Below, piece by piece: positions 27,194-39,635 of a DNA stretch of 64,000 nt. The stretch lies in the NCBI GenBank assembly GCA_032768795.1, contig CP136495.1, positions 498,501 through 562,500 on the forward strand, in the 5' to 3' direction. The stretch comes from Tremella fuciformis (lineage: Eukaryota; Basidiomycota; Tremellomycetes; Tremellales; Tremellaceae). Within the stretch, counting starts at the first letter, position 1, and every line of letters begins with the position of its first letter. The notes under the pieces are model-generated. The model was not told the origin of the DNA and made no database searches. It saw nothing but the letters and a program-made list of their open reading frames with translations. The position numbers and the translations under genes are program-made.

Positions 27194-30100
27194 CTAGTCG
27201 GCCAACCGCCTGATCGTGCGCTTCTCCCTTTCACCAACAACCTTGAGCACCCCTTCATCCACCAACCCCTTGACGACCTCGGCAAACTCTGCGTGATCGA
27301 GCGGGATGCTAGACTGCCCTTCGAGGGACTTGATCGCCGCTGTCCATCTGAGACCCTGCCTGCCAGAATTGTCGACAAGGTTGAGTACTTCGCGCTTGAG
27401 GTCGGCGCGGACGCGGCGGGCTGCCGAGCCTGCGCCGGTGGTGATGAGGTCGAGGTCGATCTGACCGGTGAGGGGATCGGTCTGCTTGTCAGCAATGGCA
27501 GGTATGACAAGGAGTGATCACTCACGGCACTCTCCCGAAGGGCGCTCTTGATGAGCCGAGTGGCTTCAACTACATCTTTCAAGTCGACCGTCTCGCTGAG
27601 TCGCATCCGTGCGTGTGCCTCACTGAGACGGATCATCGATTCGAGTTGACGCGTGGTGGCAGTGATGCGTTTCTCTTGCGTCCGCGAGTCTGTGCCGGCC
27701 TTTCGCATCTCGACGTACGCTTGGATGAGCGCATTGGATGCAGGCTCGGTGAGGACAGGGTGACACTTGGCTCTAGCATAGGTGATGTACGCCGTCAGGG
27801 TCTCGAGAGGCTACATATCAGCTGACAGCCGGGCGATTAGGGAGCTGACTCACAATGATGTCCAAGCCTGCAGTGTCCGGTCTGTCCTCGAGGTACAGCC
27901 CGACGAGGTGCTTGGCCAGCCTCCGATCCGTCATCTCGTCGACCTTGTCGAGCACAAGGTACAAAAGGTCGAAACGCGAGATGAGCGTCGGAGGCAAATC
28001 GATGTTTGCCGGGATGGGCAACTTCGGGTCATACCGACTGTTGATGGGGTTGGCAGCAGCCAGGATGGACGTGCGAGCATTAAGAGTGGTGATGATACCC
28101 GCTTTGGCAATCGAGACGGTCTGCTGTTCCTATAGCTGTCAGTAAAGATCGAATTGGAGAGAGAGCTGGCTTACCATGACTTCATGCAGCACACTTCGCG
28201 TTGCGTCGCTCATCTTGTCGAATTCGTCGATACAGCAGACACCGCCGTCGGAAAGAACGAGAGCGCCAGATTCAAGCACGAGCTGCTTGCTGTCTGGGTC
28301 TCGAGTAACATAGGCAGTAAGACCGACTGCCGAAGAACCTTTGCCAGAGGTGTACACGCCGCGAGGGGCTATCTTGTGCACATACTATCAAGTCAGCGAA
28401 TTGTTACACCAGCATGGGAAGGCATACCTGGAGAATCTGCGATTTACTCGTACCGGGATCACCAACCATCAGAACGTTGATATCACCACGATATCTCGGC
28501 CCGCCACCTCCACCTCCGCGAGCGATGGACTTGTTGGTGCCGCCAAACAGCTGTAGAAGGATACCCTTCTTGACATCTTCCAGCTCCCAGATACTTGGCG
28601 CCATGCTGCGCGCAAGGATTTCGTAAACCTCAGGATTGCGCGAAAGCTCCATGATCTTGGCCTCCATCTCTGCCGTGGCGGTCACAGCCGGGTTCTCCTC
28701 TTCTTCACCTTCCACCTGCATGCCCTCCGTCCGAGCCAGAGTCTCCTCCTCGTCATCCTCGCCGCCTACACCGACTCCGGGGGGTTTACCCTCTCCTTGT
28801 CGGGTGGAAGGGTCGTACCCCATACGAGCAAGGTTGGTGCGCTTCACATGCACGACATCAAGGTAAGTCTTGAAGAGGGATTTTATGGACCGCTGGCGTG
28901 GATTGACACGGACGGGGATGGAGCGGAAGATACCAGTGATGACCACGCGGTCACCTGGCTTGGTGAGGTCGACCAACTCGTCGTAGACACAGAGTGAGAC
29001 GGTGTGGGGCGTCTGACCATCGGGGACAGCATCGGGCGTCTCCTGCAGCCTGATGACCTGCTTGTTGGTGAACTCTGACCGGTTGTGGATGAGAGACATG
29101 GTGCCTTTCGAATTGCAGACATCACGTGGGCAGCGGTCGGGTTCGGAAATGCGACCGCGGTCGATCTCAGCTTGGACCGTATGCTGGCAGACGAGACAGC
29201 GGAAGAAGGCGGTGACCATGTCGGGTATGACGCTGGTGCAGCGGATGACCAGGCCCTTGACGCTGACGAGCTTGTCCGTGTCGCCAGGGTTGAGATCGCG
29301 CATGTTGACGGTCTTCTCGCCTCCGAAGGGTCGGACCTTGAACACCCTGCCCTCGACCTCCCGCACCTCGTCCTCGAGAACCCGGAGCTCGAGCTCGGAG
29401 AGGGTCCCCTCGGCGTACTTGGTCTGGGCGGTCTCGAGCTCCTCGTCGGCTACCTCGATCATGACGTCGCGCAGGACCTGGTCCATAATAGGGATGACCT
29501 CCTGGGGGTAGTTGACCAGCTGGTGGTAGAGCTTCTTGGTAGGCCCGTACGACAACAGGTTGACAGCATCGAGATTGAGGTTCGTCTGGCCGGTAAGACG
29601 CAATTGGCGGAGGTACGTCTCGTACAGGACGACCTCGGATGCGGCGGGGGACAGGCCATCGTACAGCGGCATGGCGGGCGGCGGGGCGTTGCCCTCTGCT
29701 ATGGCCGCAGTGGCGAGAGTGTTGTTGTAAGCCGCGCGATATTTCGGCTTGAAACCACGGAGGAAAGACCGGAAGTCGTTCATGCTTTCCTGGAGAGAGA
29801 TCGTTGTGCCCCAGATGAACTTGACCATCCCGTCCTCGCCTGCATCTTGCGCCCCGTCAGTGGGCGCAGCAGCAGAGAGCGTGATGGGCGCATCGGAGTG
29901 CTGAGATGCGCGAGGAGTACGTTGTCCTTCGTCCGTCTCGCCTGGCGAGGACGCGCGGAGCGGGTCGAGATTAGGTATGGTGGCCGTGCGCCGGGCGAGC
30001 GACGGAGAAGACAGGGGGAATGAAGAGTGGATGTCACCTCTTCGCGGACGACGCGGTGTAGAGCCGCCCGAACTACAGATGAGCGATGTTTGCGTGTAGA

Positions 30101-30466
30101 GAGGGCATCGCTCACGCAGGGAAGAACAGCGGTGTCTCACCCCGTACTCTCCGCAAAGATTGCGGCGCGGCACTCGCTTCTGATCCCAAGCCGGATCCGC
30201 CCAGTGCCGACCTCCCCCGTCCGGCGGTGGAAGGTTGGCGAGGGGAAGAAGTTGGGAATGCGAGTGGGGAGGACGAAGCAGGGTCTATTGGTCAGCTTGA
30301 GCAACGTCTACATGACAGCTGAGCAGTATGGGATTCACTCACGAGCATGTCCATTGCGCAGTGCGGAGCCTGGGGCAGGCCCTCGAGGTGTGCCGCCTAC
30401 AGAGGATGACGGGAACTGCAATGGCGAAGAAGACCTCATGGGCGGGTCAGAGCTCGGTGCGGACAT
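27194..30466 (-). CDS. MCM4: DNA replication licensing factor MCM4
   Basis: Subunit of the MCM2-7 replicative helicase in the nucleus. From the ATG at 30466 a Ser/Pro-rich N-terminal tail runs through exon 1 (to 30343) and exon 2 (from 30284). The large central exon holds the OB/zinc domain ([41 protein letters not shown]). Next come the AAA+ core: Walker [10 protein letters not shown], then [20 protein letters not shown], Walker [13 protein letters not shown], and arginine finger [12 protein letters not shown]. The C-terminal winged-helix part ends KRTIRRLAD and TAG at 27194. At least six introns of about 45-110 nt interrupt it. The RPF-EKT-NMR-LNP block and [12 protein letters not shown] mark it as MCM4 rather than another MCM. 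The exon 2/3 junction near 30060-30140 is ambiguous: two acceptor choices both lead to RRGDIHSS or RGDIHSS. Confidence 0.93.
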
Positions 30467-30689
30467 GTCGCCAAGTCACTTTGTCTCTGGGTGTATCGAT
30501 GGAAGAATGAAGATGAACAATTCAGGATGCTGAATGTCGAACGCGTCGCGTCAGTAGAGACGCGCCAGGGACAGGGCGCTGGGAGGTGATAAGGCTCAGC
30601 ATATGCCACGTCATACGTGAATGACAGATGGAGAAGCGCTGAGATGCATTCTGCTGTGCTGACGCCAGGCAGTCATCTATGCACAAATG

Positions 30690-32616
30690 TTACAAGGCAG
30701 ACTTGGGCTTCAGCTCGCCCTTGACCACTTTCGACATGCTCTCGGCGAAATACTGCGGATTAGTCGGTCGCTCTGCGTAATGTGATTCAACCCACCTTGA
30801 CATTGCTCTCGTTCAGACCAGCCATGGAGATACGCCCGTCTTTAGTCAAGTAGACATGGGCGTGCTCCCAGAGCTGCTCGACCTGCTCAGAAGACACTAG
30901 TGGTCAAATTGTACACTCAAATGTATATCCGACAACTCACAGCCAGTGAAGGAGAACATGCCGATTTGCGATTTGATGTGACCCCACTCGCCAGGCGTCT
31001 TGAGCTCGACGAGGGCATCGTACAGAGCAGATCGCATGGCGATGATCCGGTCCGCCATCCGCTTCACCTCGCTCAACCTGACATCAGCTGGGCGAGCAGT
31101 CTGATAATGTGAATCTTCACCAAAGCTTGTACAGCTCTGGTGTGCCGAGAATAGTTGCGACAAGCTGAGCGCCGCTGGGGAATCAGCTAGGGTCGTCGTG
31201 GCATGGCAAGGGACCCACTGCAGCGGCGGGGACGAATAGAGCGGCCTGATAATCCGCTTGACCTGCGACAGGACTCGAGCCTTCTCCTCGGTTGATGAGC
31301 AGACCATCGAGAATGTCCCGGCGCGCTCGCCATAAAGGCCGAGGTTCTGCGAGTAAGGCTGGATCTTCTTGATCGGCATTGTAACACACCTTGGCAAACG
31401 ACTGGCACAGGATGATCTGGTGACCCTGCTCAACAAAGTATCTGGGCGCGTAGGCATCACCCTCCAAGTCTCCAGAGGCGAATCCTTGGTAGGCCATGTC
31501 GAACAATGGCAGGTGTTTCTTCTGCTTCACCACGTCCGACAGTTCGCGCCACTGGTCTTTCGTAGGGTCAATACCGGTGGGGTTCTGCGCACAGGCATGG
31601 AGGAGGATCTGCGGTCAGCTCCTTGATGCCGTGTATTGCGACTCACGATCGATCCGGGCTCGGCTTCCGAGATGTCCTCCTTCATGCCTGCAAAGTCCAA
31701 GCCAACAGTCTTCTTGTCAAAGTACCTGCACGTCAAAGCTAGCTCTGTGCGCCTTACATGACTTACCGGTATCGTACTACCTTGATACCGACCTGCTCAA
31801 AGACAGGGATGTGATTGCCCCACGTCGGGTCGGGCAGGTACACTGTCTTGGGTCCGGCATAATGGAACGACAAGAATCCGGCAGCGATGCGAAGAGCGCC
31901 TGTCCCAGAGATAGACTGGGCGACAGCTACCTGCTTGTGAGCTGGCAGCTTCCGCACAGACAGAGCATCTCACCTTGCCTTCCTTCAATGGCTTGCTGTC
32001 CTTGCCGTACGCTAATTCGGAAGCGAGTTTGGTGAAGTCTGCTGCTCCCTGCGTCTCAGTGGCGAACCCCTATCATCGCACGTGACTCACGGTGATCGGG
32101 AGGTACTCCTTGTTGCGCCTCTGCTCGTGGAGGATATCCTCGGCCTTGAGGACGGATTCGAGGACCCAGGGCTTGCCATTCTCATCGCGCTGTGTCGTGA
32201 GCTGGAGGGAGCATGACATGAAACGCTAAGAGCTCACGTAGGCGCCTGGCAGTGGCAGATAAGGATAACAAAGGATGACCGAGCGGGATGTTAAGACGAT
32301 AAGAGCGTTGTCAAGAGACGAAAGCGGGATGAAGAGAGGCCGAGTGGTGAGGGTAGGTCAGGCGAACAGGCAAGAGACGCATCAGCAGTCGCTCTTGGCA
32401 GACATGCGAGGCTAGGACCCACCGACACCCAAGTTGAGCTTGTTTGCCGAGGTGTCCTTGTCGTAGGCCTCTTGCACGCCGAGGATCGGGTCGGGAGGTC
32501 TGCCATGAGCTCGGCGCTACTCGCTCCGCGGGGATCAGGCAACGAATGCCTGTGAATGCGAGGGGCACTCACCCCTGCTTGACACTGCTCCAGAAGTCGG
32601 TGAATTGAGCTGTCAT
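30690..32616 (-). CDS. aspartate aminotransferase
   Basis: PLP enzyme interconverting aspartate/2-oxoglutarate and oxaloacetate/glutamate. The first exon starts at ATG 32616 ([15 protein letters not shown]), followed by [16 protein letters not shown] and KLNLGVG. Later exons give [44 protein letters not shown] and [14 protein letters not shown]. The PLP lysine segment CQSFAK is spliced onto [13 protein letters not shown], then [13 protein letters not shown]. The end is [20 protein letters not shown]...AL and TAA at 30690. About nine introns. The short N-terminus shows no mitochondrial presequence, so a cytosolic form is the simpler reading; an alternative upstream exon cannot be excluded. The C-terminus is not a peroxisomal signal. 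Confidence 0.92.
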
Positions 32617-33456
32617 CAGTCACTATGCTCCCATTTTATCCGTCAAGCCGCGTCCGAGTCGGCGAGTCGGGCAGCAGCCCTCCTATGACGAGGTGCCCAG
32701 GCATCCCAGCCCCGACAATCGCGGCGCATGAAAGCAGGTGCAGACACTCACACATGACTCTATGCGTCTATGTGATCGGGCTAGGTGCGCTCGCTGTCGA
32801 TGGTGGGTAGGAAGGGGAATGTAATGTCAAGTGGAATGACAGACCAATCACGAGTACCGCCCTTTGTGATGTATGTCGAGTAGCGACCAGCAATATCCGG
32901 CCCCGGGTTTTAGCCGGTGGGGAAGTTCATGTTACGTAATTTCTCGAGCTCGGTCTGAAACAGGTCCGTGGCGGGGGAAAGGATCAGGGCTCAGGGCGGT
33001 TTACTAATGTCGACCTCCTTTGGCCTAATCACTGACAGGCACAGGTTAATCACCCTTACGGTGAGAGCATAATTAACCTTGTTGGCCCGGGTCTCATCGC
33101 TGCGGCGATGGAATTGCGGGTGCGGCGCGGCGTGTTGAAAGAGTCTGCAGCGATGGAGGCAGCCGTCGGACCTGGCGGCGGTGCAGCTTGAAGCTGGGAG
33201 TCTTGGCGAACCAGACCCAGTCATCCATACACCCCTGCCACTTCTTCAATCTGACGAGATTGTCTTCAAAGGTCTCTGGACTTGCCAGGCGCAGTCGACG
33301 CGTGAGCTGCGATCGCCCTCGGACAGACCAACACTGCGCCTCGCAGCCTCTTCTCCATTCTTTCTTGGAATCCGGACCTTCGGAATACAATCACAACACG
33401 CCTCGACTGATGACCGTATGACACGCCCATAAGTCTCCTAAGTGCAAGCAGAAGCG
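32617..33456. other. divergent intergenic region
   Basis: About 840 bp between the aminotransferase (minus) and the CMT1-like gene (plus); presumably both promoters. A 99-codon minus-strand frame at 33094-33390 (TFEDNLVRLKKWQGCMDDWV, ending PAIPSPQR) has gene-like composition but begins without ATG and matches no family recognised. It could be an exon of an unmodelled gene. Confidence 0.35.
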
Positions 33457-35460
33457 ATGGGCTCCGACTCGCGCCCACGCCTGCCCCTCTCTGCGCACCC
33501 AACACCGTCCAGCTCGAAACACCCGCACATCCGCACGCCAGCCTACCCCGACTCGCCCCCTCGCACCCCGTCGCTCTTTCCCCGACTATCGCACAGTCCA
33601 ATGCCGCGCGCCGTATCGCGGGGCCTGGCCGTGGTCGCGCTCGTGTTGGGCAGCGTACTGCTGTACAACCTGTCCACATCCTCGGCAGCGCCGGGATCAT
33701 GGGACGCCTCGTCCTGGGCCGACAGGCGCCAGATGGGCAGCCAGCTCAGCTTCAGCGAGGTGAGGCGCAAGATGGGCCAGTGGACCGGCGCGGGTCCAGG
33801 AGCAGCAGGGCAGGCTCGTCGGCCTGTCTCGGGCGGCGGCGCGAATCCCGAGGACTTGGGCGAGTCGGGGGAAAAGCAGTGGTGGGAGGCGGATGTCGAC
33901 TTGTCTCCAGAAGCAGCGGCCACGCGCTGGCGCAACACCCCTCGCCCGCCGACCTCGCCACATCGGACCAACGCCACTGTCGCGCGCACACATCGCGGCA
34001 AGTCGCGCGTCGTCGTGCCGAAGAGCAATCCGGAGAAGTACATGGAGGCACCATTGCCGACTCTCGACCAGGCCTTCGCGCATCTCAAGCCTCGCCTGGT
34101 GGATATCAAAGAGAAGACGCAGAGCGTACCGAGGGAACACGAGCTATGGCAGCCGATCTTCCCCCCGTTCCTCACGCCCGACCTGCAGGAGCGGTTCTGG
34201 CATCTCCGAGCCGAGTGGGACGAGGAGGCCCAGGAGTGGGTCGAGTCGGGCGAGAGGCGGTGGCTGCTGGTCACCGTGTGCAGGCAAGTCGCGGGCATGC
34301 TGGCGGATTGGTTCTCAGCTTGGACGGTATTGGCGGACTTTTTGGGCCCCGAGACGCTAGTGTTCAGCCTTCTCGAGGGAGATTCGGCGGATGGCAGGTT
34401 GGTCGGGTTGCAATACGACCATTGCGGCCCTATTGCTGACGTACAGCGGCGAGATACTGTCTGGCGCCATGCGGGATCATCTCCTCTACATCGGTGTCCC
34501 GCCCGAGAACATCCATATCCGCACCAACCTCCCTCCACTAGACTGGGACAACAACCACCGCATCCAGCTTCTAGCGGACATGCGCAACGCCGGCATGAAA
34601 CCCCTCTACGACTCGTCACCCGAAGGTCTCTCGCCCGATGGTCACCCTTGGACCGCCGTCATATACTACAACGACGTCTACCTTTCCGCGACGCATTTCC
34701 TGGAATTGATGCACCAGCACTTTAAGCAGGACGCGGATGTGACATGTGGCTGGGATCATGCGGGCAAGTGGTTCTACGATGGATGGGTTGGGCGGGACAT
34801 GTCGGGTGATCTGTACACGCCGTTCCCTGTCAAGGAAGAGGATCAGTCTCTGCCACAAAAAGTCAGTCGTCCCAGCCCCACACCAGCTGAACGTCGCTGA
34901 TCTCAGCTCTTCCTCTCGTCACCACGCACCAAAGCGCGTTTCGACCAGACTGTGCCGTTCCAGGTCTTCTCCGGCTGGAACGGTATCACCGTCCTCAATC
35001 CCACACCGTTCTTCCCGCCCTACAACGTCCGGTTTCGACGGGGCAAGCCAAAATCCATGTTGCAGATGGGGGAGACCGAGTGTCAGTGGTCGGAGAGCGC
35101 ATTCATCAGTTGGGACTTCTGGAAGTATGGATTTGGGAGAGTTCAGGTCGTGCCTGGGGTTCATGCCTGCTATGGAAAGGAGGACGCGATGATGCGTGGC
35201 TGGGTAGAGTGGCCTCAACCCACGCGAGAAATCAGTGAAGATGTATCGTGGGAGGACGAGTGAGTGCTAGTGAGTTTTGTGTGACGTTGGCTGACCGTAG
35301 ACCGCCGAAGAAGATCAGATGTCACGACTGGCCAGATAAGCCGGGCAAGGGTGGGTCACCCTTGTGGCCTACTTCTCGCCGACTATGCTGATGATCATCA
35401 GGCTACTGGGCCTGGGATACGGTACGATGGACCGATCCGCCCAGACCCGAGATGCCCTAG
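33457..35460 (+). CDS. Cap59/CMT1-type alpha-mannosyltransferase (GT69-like)
   Basis: Five exons: 33457-34397, 34447-34861, 34907-35259, 35301-35350, 35402-35460. The joined length is 1818 nt, 605 residues, all junctions in frame. The start is the ATG at 33457 (MGSDSRPRLPLSAHPTPSSS). A proline-rich cytosolic tail precedes one TM helix (GLAVVALVLGSVLLYNL), i.e. a type II Golgi topology. The luminal catalytic part has WLLVTVCRQVAGML, ETLVFSLLEGDSADGSGEIL, WTAVIYYNDVYLS, VTCGWDHAGKWFYDGWVGRD, FQVFSGWNGITVLNP, GETECQWSESAFISWDFWK and VVPGVHACYG, and ends in TDPPRPEMP. These blocks are those of the cryptococcal Cap59/Cmt1 family, which makes alpha-1,3-mannosyl linkages. The substrate here is inferred. 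Such genes also occur in non-encapsulated basidiomycetes. Confidence 0.9.
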
Positions 35461-35785
35461 GGTAGTTGATCGGGAATTTCTTACGTCTCCTTGTTACCGC
35501 GTCGGCCGTTGTCCATTCGGCGTGGCCATACTGCATCATCATGGCATTGTCGCTCATCTAGCACTCATGCATGCATCGCATTGACTCCCTCTCTGCTTGT
35601 CGTGGACGTGTCGTGGGTTGTGGAATGCGGGGTGCCACATTCCCCCAAAGTGCCACTTTTGACTTTTCCACGTGAGACCACGATACGCGACGCTTCCCCA
35701 AAAGTCACTCGTCGTCTCATCTCTGCTCTCATATTGCCCTTCTGCTTAGACCGAGCGGTCGTATACCCCGTACGATAGAGCCAGG
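35461..35785. other. intergenic between the CMT1-like gene and CBR1
   Basis: 325 bp, presumably the terminator of the upstream gene and the promoter of CBR1. It contains the repeated segments ggtgccacattccccc and gtgccacttttg near 35630-35660. No ORF supported. Confidence 0.4.
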
Positions 35786-37111
35786 ATGGACGCCATATCC
35801 GCGCAGATCAAGGCGTTTGATCTCGATGCTTGGATCGCCTGGGTCGAGCCGCATGCCGAGGCGATTGGGCTGGCGATTGCTGGTCTTGCCATGGGCCTGA
35901 TTCTGTACTTTTCGCAGGGTGAGTGTGGTTGGGCGAGCCAAGCGCAGTGATGCGGGCGATAGATGTCGTGCCAGTGCCAGAGTCACGACGACTCATGCCC
36001 GTGACGAGGACCTGAAGCTGCTGGAGAGCCGGACTGTCGACGCAAGAGCTAACGGCAGGTCCCAAAAAGCCCACGCCGGTACTCGACCCCGTCCAATGGC
36101 GGCCCTTCAAGCTGCAAGACAAAGTCGCCCTCTCGCACAATACCGCCAAATACGTCTTTGCGCTGCCCAAGTCTACCGACTTCCTCGGGCTGCCGATCGG
36201 ACAGCACATCAGCGTGTCCGCCGAAATTGATGGCAAGGAGATTGTGAGGAGTTACACGCCCGTCACACTGGATGACGACCTGGGTCATTTCGATTTGGTG
36301 GTCAAGGTGGGTTCCCCTCCTTTTTCTCGCCTCCTTGTGACCTGCCTGGCCACGTCTTGTGTCCCGCAGTCCGCCTTGCTGATCTCAGACCTATGAAAAG
36401 GGCAACATCTCTCGCTACCTTTCTTTACTGACTATTGGCCAAGAGGTCAGGATCAAAGGTCCCAAGGGCAAATTCGTCTATTCGTAAGCCTCTCATCGCC
36501 TGCGCTATCGCAGCCCGACCCGTGCTAATGACAGGCGCAATCTCGCCCCGCACCTCCTTATGATCGCCGGTGGAACTGGTATCACACCCATGTACCAGAT
36601 TATCAAGTCGTCCCTGAAAGACCCCAAGGACAAGACGCAGCTTCGTCTGATATACGCCAACGTCAATGAGGACGATATTCGTAAGCTTTGCCCATGACAC
36701 CCTCGACCAAGCTCACGGCCAGTATTGCGTGAGGAGCTGGAAGCCTTGGAGAAGCAGTCGAACGGTCGTTTCAAGCTCTTCGTGAGTCCCCGTCATGCGT
36801 CCTCTGCTAAGAAGTACTTACATATAGCACACTCTAAACAACCCTCCGGCCGAGTGGAACCAGGGGACCGGTTTCGTCACTCAGGACATGATCGAGAAAC
36901 ACATGCCGGCTGGAGGCAAGGGGCCGGCTGAACATGGTGTCGGGGACAAGGTGTTGATGTGCGGCCCACCACCCATGATGAACGCGATGAAGTGAGTCAG
37001 CTGAATTGACGAGTCGTGTGTGAGCTGACTCCCAGGGCTCATCTCGCCGCCATTGGCTATCCAGCGCCTCGCGCCCTTTCCAAGCTCGAGGACCAGGTCT
37101 TCCTTTTCTAG
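35786..37111 (+). CDS. CBR1: NADH-cytochrome b5 reductase
   Basis: Seven exons: 35786-35918, 36059-36306, 36389-36483, 36535-36680, 36723-36781, 36828-36991, 37036-37111. Total 921 nt, 306 residues. An N-terminal membrane anchor ([18 protein letters not shown]) precedes the FAD-binding barrel ([36 protein letters not shown]). The NADH-binding domain follows ([32 protein letters not shown]), ending EDQVFLF. RSYTP binds the flavin; GGTG and CGPPPM bind NADH. It passes electrons from NADH to cytochrome b5 for sterol and fatty-acid desaturation at the ER or outer mitochondrial membrane. The short anchor fits CBR1 better than MCR1. Confidence 0.94.
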
Positions 37112-37213
37112 ACGGTGTTCTATCCCTCAACAGATCGCGCGAGAGACATAGAAGCATCACATGCATAGCATACAACCGTAAGAGACTGGTCCTTCCCGAA
37201 AACCGATTATACC

Positions 37214-38998
37214 CTAATCTGGATCGCTCGGCATATCTGGCGCCTCACCCCTTTCCATTGTCTGCGTATACCGGCTGGCCGGGCTGACCGCCCCGCCCGT
37301 CGCCCGCTTACCGTCTCTGCCGCTCACCATAAGATGCGTCCATCTCGAAGGCGTCTTGTCGTCCGTGAGCGTCCAGCGCTCCGCCCCAGTTGCTGGCTCG
37401 TACAGACTCGGCAGCGTCGGTGCTGTAGCGCTGTACGGCCGGCTTGCATGTCTTGCAAGTTTCCCCCTCGTCGATGCCTCATCCGCAGGAGGCATCGTGC
37501 TCCGCAGAGCGCTCCCGGGCTGAGAGGCATACTGATCCTCGCCCGCGTCGCGTGACGTCGATTGACGGAGGCCTGGCGGAGGAGCTTCGTACAGCGTCGA
37601 GAGCGTCACTATCTCTGCACCGTTCGAGAACCTGGGATCTACCCTGAAGCCCTCTTGCGCTTCAGGGGCCTGGAAGGCAAAGCCGCCTCGGCGGGGCGAG
37701 ACAGCGAACGGCCCGCCGGGGGTCATGGTGAAGTCCACACCGGTGAATGCTGGCGGAGACGCCACCATCTCCCCTTGGTGCCGCGTACCGAGGTCGCTCG
37801 CCCTCAGCTGCCCAGGTGCTCCCCCGGAAAGAATGCGATCGCTCGTCCAGCGCGGGGTAGCTTGGCGCGCGTCGAAACTCTCTTCTGAGCCGGTCTGTCT
37901 GTTCGACGCATGCGCGGGGTTGGGCGCCGGACGAGAAGCGAAGAATGCCTTGGAGTTGCGGAAGAGGGTACTGCGGCTGACTTTGCCAACCTTGTCCTTT
38001 TCGCCAAGTGTAGATGGTGTCTCGGGCGATTTCGAGCGTTGACGTCGACGCTTGCGCCGGTGTCGTAAAATGAGTGCGAGGATGAGAGCGAGAAGGAATG
38101 TGCCGCCCGCGATACCGCCCACGATGGGCGCCCATTTCGAGACGTCCCACCCTGATCCTTGGGCGCTGGACGAGGACGCGGCGTTAGAAGAAGACGAGGT
38201 GGAAGTGGTCCAATTTGGCTGGGAGAGTGAGAGGACGCTCGATGGGGCGGGAGTGGGGGTGGATGCTGGACTGAATGACCGCGAGAGGGTCTGGGTGTAT
38301 GCGGGGAGGGAGGTGACGGTGTAGGTTGCAGCGAAGGTCTTGGCTGCTGAGGCGTCCCACTTGCCTCCTGCCCTATCAGCTCCATCCGCCTGAGCAGCCG
38401 ACTCCATTGGGGCTGTAAATTTGAGGAGAGGGGCTTACCGGTCCAGGTGGCGAGTGCGAAAGGCGGGATGCTGATCACGCTCTCGGCGAAGCCCAGGTCG
38501 CCCTCTGTCCAAGATGTGCATCCCGACTCGAATGTCTGCTCCGAGACCCACTGACCGTTCGAACTGAGCTGACACCTGCTTGTCAGTAATCAGGGCGAAG
38601 GCAGAGGTGAGGCTGGCTCACCAAGTGCACCCCGCCATAAGGCTGTAGGCTATGCTGTTGCATTGACATTCTGTGCCTGACGATCCTGGGGGATTGTACG
38701 CCCAGGAGGCGTCCAGCAGCGGAGGGACATTGATGTAGTCGGTCGAAGACAGGCAGAGAGACTGCACTTTCGACCACACGAGGCTGGAATCAGCGAATGT
38801 CGAGAACTTCAAAAGTGCAGTGGGCGGAGAAAGCGTGACTCACCATGGTGATTCGCCTAGGGTGTTGAACAGCCAGTCTGTATCGTCTGTCGAGGCGCAT
38901 GTTGTATTCGTCGTCTGTGCCTCGGCCAAGTGACCGGGTCCCAGGCTAGTAAGGACTAAGCCCAGGACAAAAGCCAGGTCCTGTCCGCGGGCCCTCAT
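37214..38998 (-). CDS. signal-peptide, single-TM cell-surface protein, hypothetical
   Basis: Four exons on the minus strand: 38998-38844, 38783-38622, 38563-38439, 38367-37214. Joined 1596 nt, 531 residues. The signal peptide is MRARGQDLAFVLGLVLTSLG. A cysteine-rich ectodomain follows (TTNTTCASTDDTDWLF, ESPCLVWSKVQSLC, GTECQCNSIAYSLMAGC, SEQTFESGCTSWTEG). A Ser/Thr-rich stalk leads to the TM WAPIVGGIAGGTFLLALILA and a basic stop-transfer (RHRRKRRRQRSK). The long cytosolic tail is probably disordered. This layout of Cys-rich head, Ser/Thr stalk, TM and disordered tail resembles fungal wall-sensor-like proteins. That is a resemblance in architecture, not a family assignment. It ends 102 bp from the CBR1 stop (convergent). 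Confidence 0.8.
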
Positions 38999-39635
38999 CG
39001 GTTGCCGAGTCCCACTCCTCCGACCCTCATGCTGAAAGACCCCCGTCTGGCTATACTGGGAGGCGGTATTGAGTATGAGCTGAGACTTGTGATTGATAGG
39101 CAAGTGCAAGCGATAGTTGTGTCGGAGTTTCTCTTCGCCTTGACCAAGGAATTCGCGCTCGGCGTGCCGGGAGGTGCAAAAGAGGGCAGAATTCTGGTCG
39201 AGGTGCTCTCTCGAACAAAGATACGCGGTCGTCCTTTCATCGTCGACGAGTCCTTTGTCAGGTAACCTCCCTGCTCTCACGTGGGAGTCAATGTTGGCTC
39301 GAGCGATCTCTCGGGCGCGCTTGGGCTGTGCCGTTCGAGCTACGCGGCATTCGAGTCAGACGCTCACGATTCTCGGCGAGACGATGAACAGCCCATGGCC
39401 TTTAAAGTGCCACATTGACAGTGCCACATTGGAAGACATCAGCTCCTTGCGTTTCGGGTAACGCCCGGCCGGGGCATCACTCGATGTTCAACCATACATG
39501 AGACTTATTGCTGTAGTTTGAGAGATGCACATGGCCCTCTGACGTGAACGTCCTCGCGCAGTCATCACTCCAGAAGACCAGCGGTGACGGATTGCAGGCC
39601 TTGCAGCCAGTCAGCAGCATCATTTCGCGCGGAGA
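38999..39635. other. divergent intergenic region
   Basis: 637 bp between the surface-protein gene (minus) and the aldehyde dehydrogenase (plus), likely two promoters. A short direct repeat gtgccacattg occurs near 39408-39428. No gene supported. Confidence 0.4.

Noticed and set aside
29085..30023. A 312-codon plus-strand frame opposite MCM4
   Set aside because: It mirrors the codon pattern of the MCM4 exon and has no recognisable content.
33094..33390. A 99-codon minus-strand gene
   Set aside because: Begins with TTG and sits in a promoter region, with no domain recognised. Mentioned only as a possible exon.
33442..33456. A start upstream of the ATG at 33457 for the CMT1-like gene
   Set aside because: The extra five codons begin with GTG; the first ATG is 33457.
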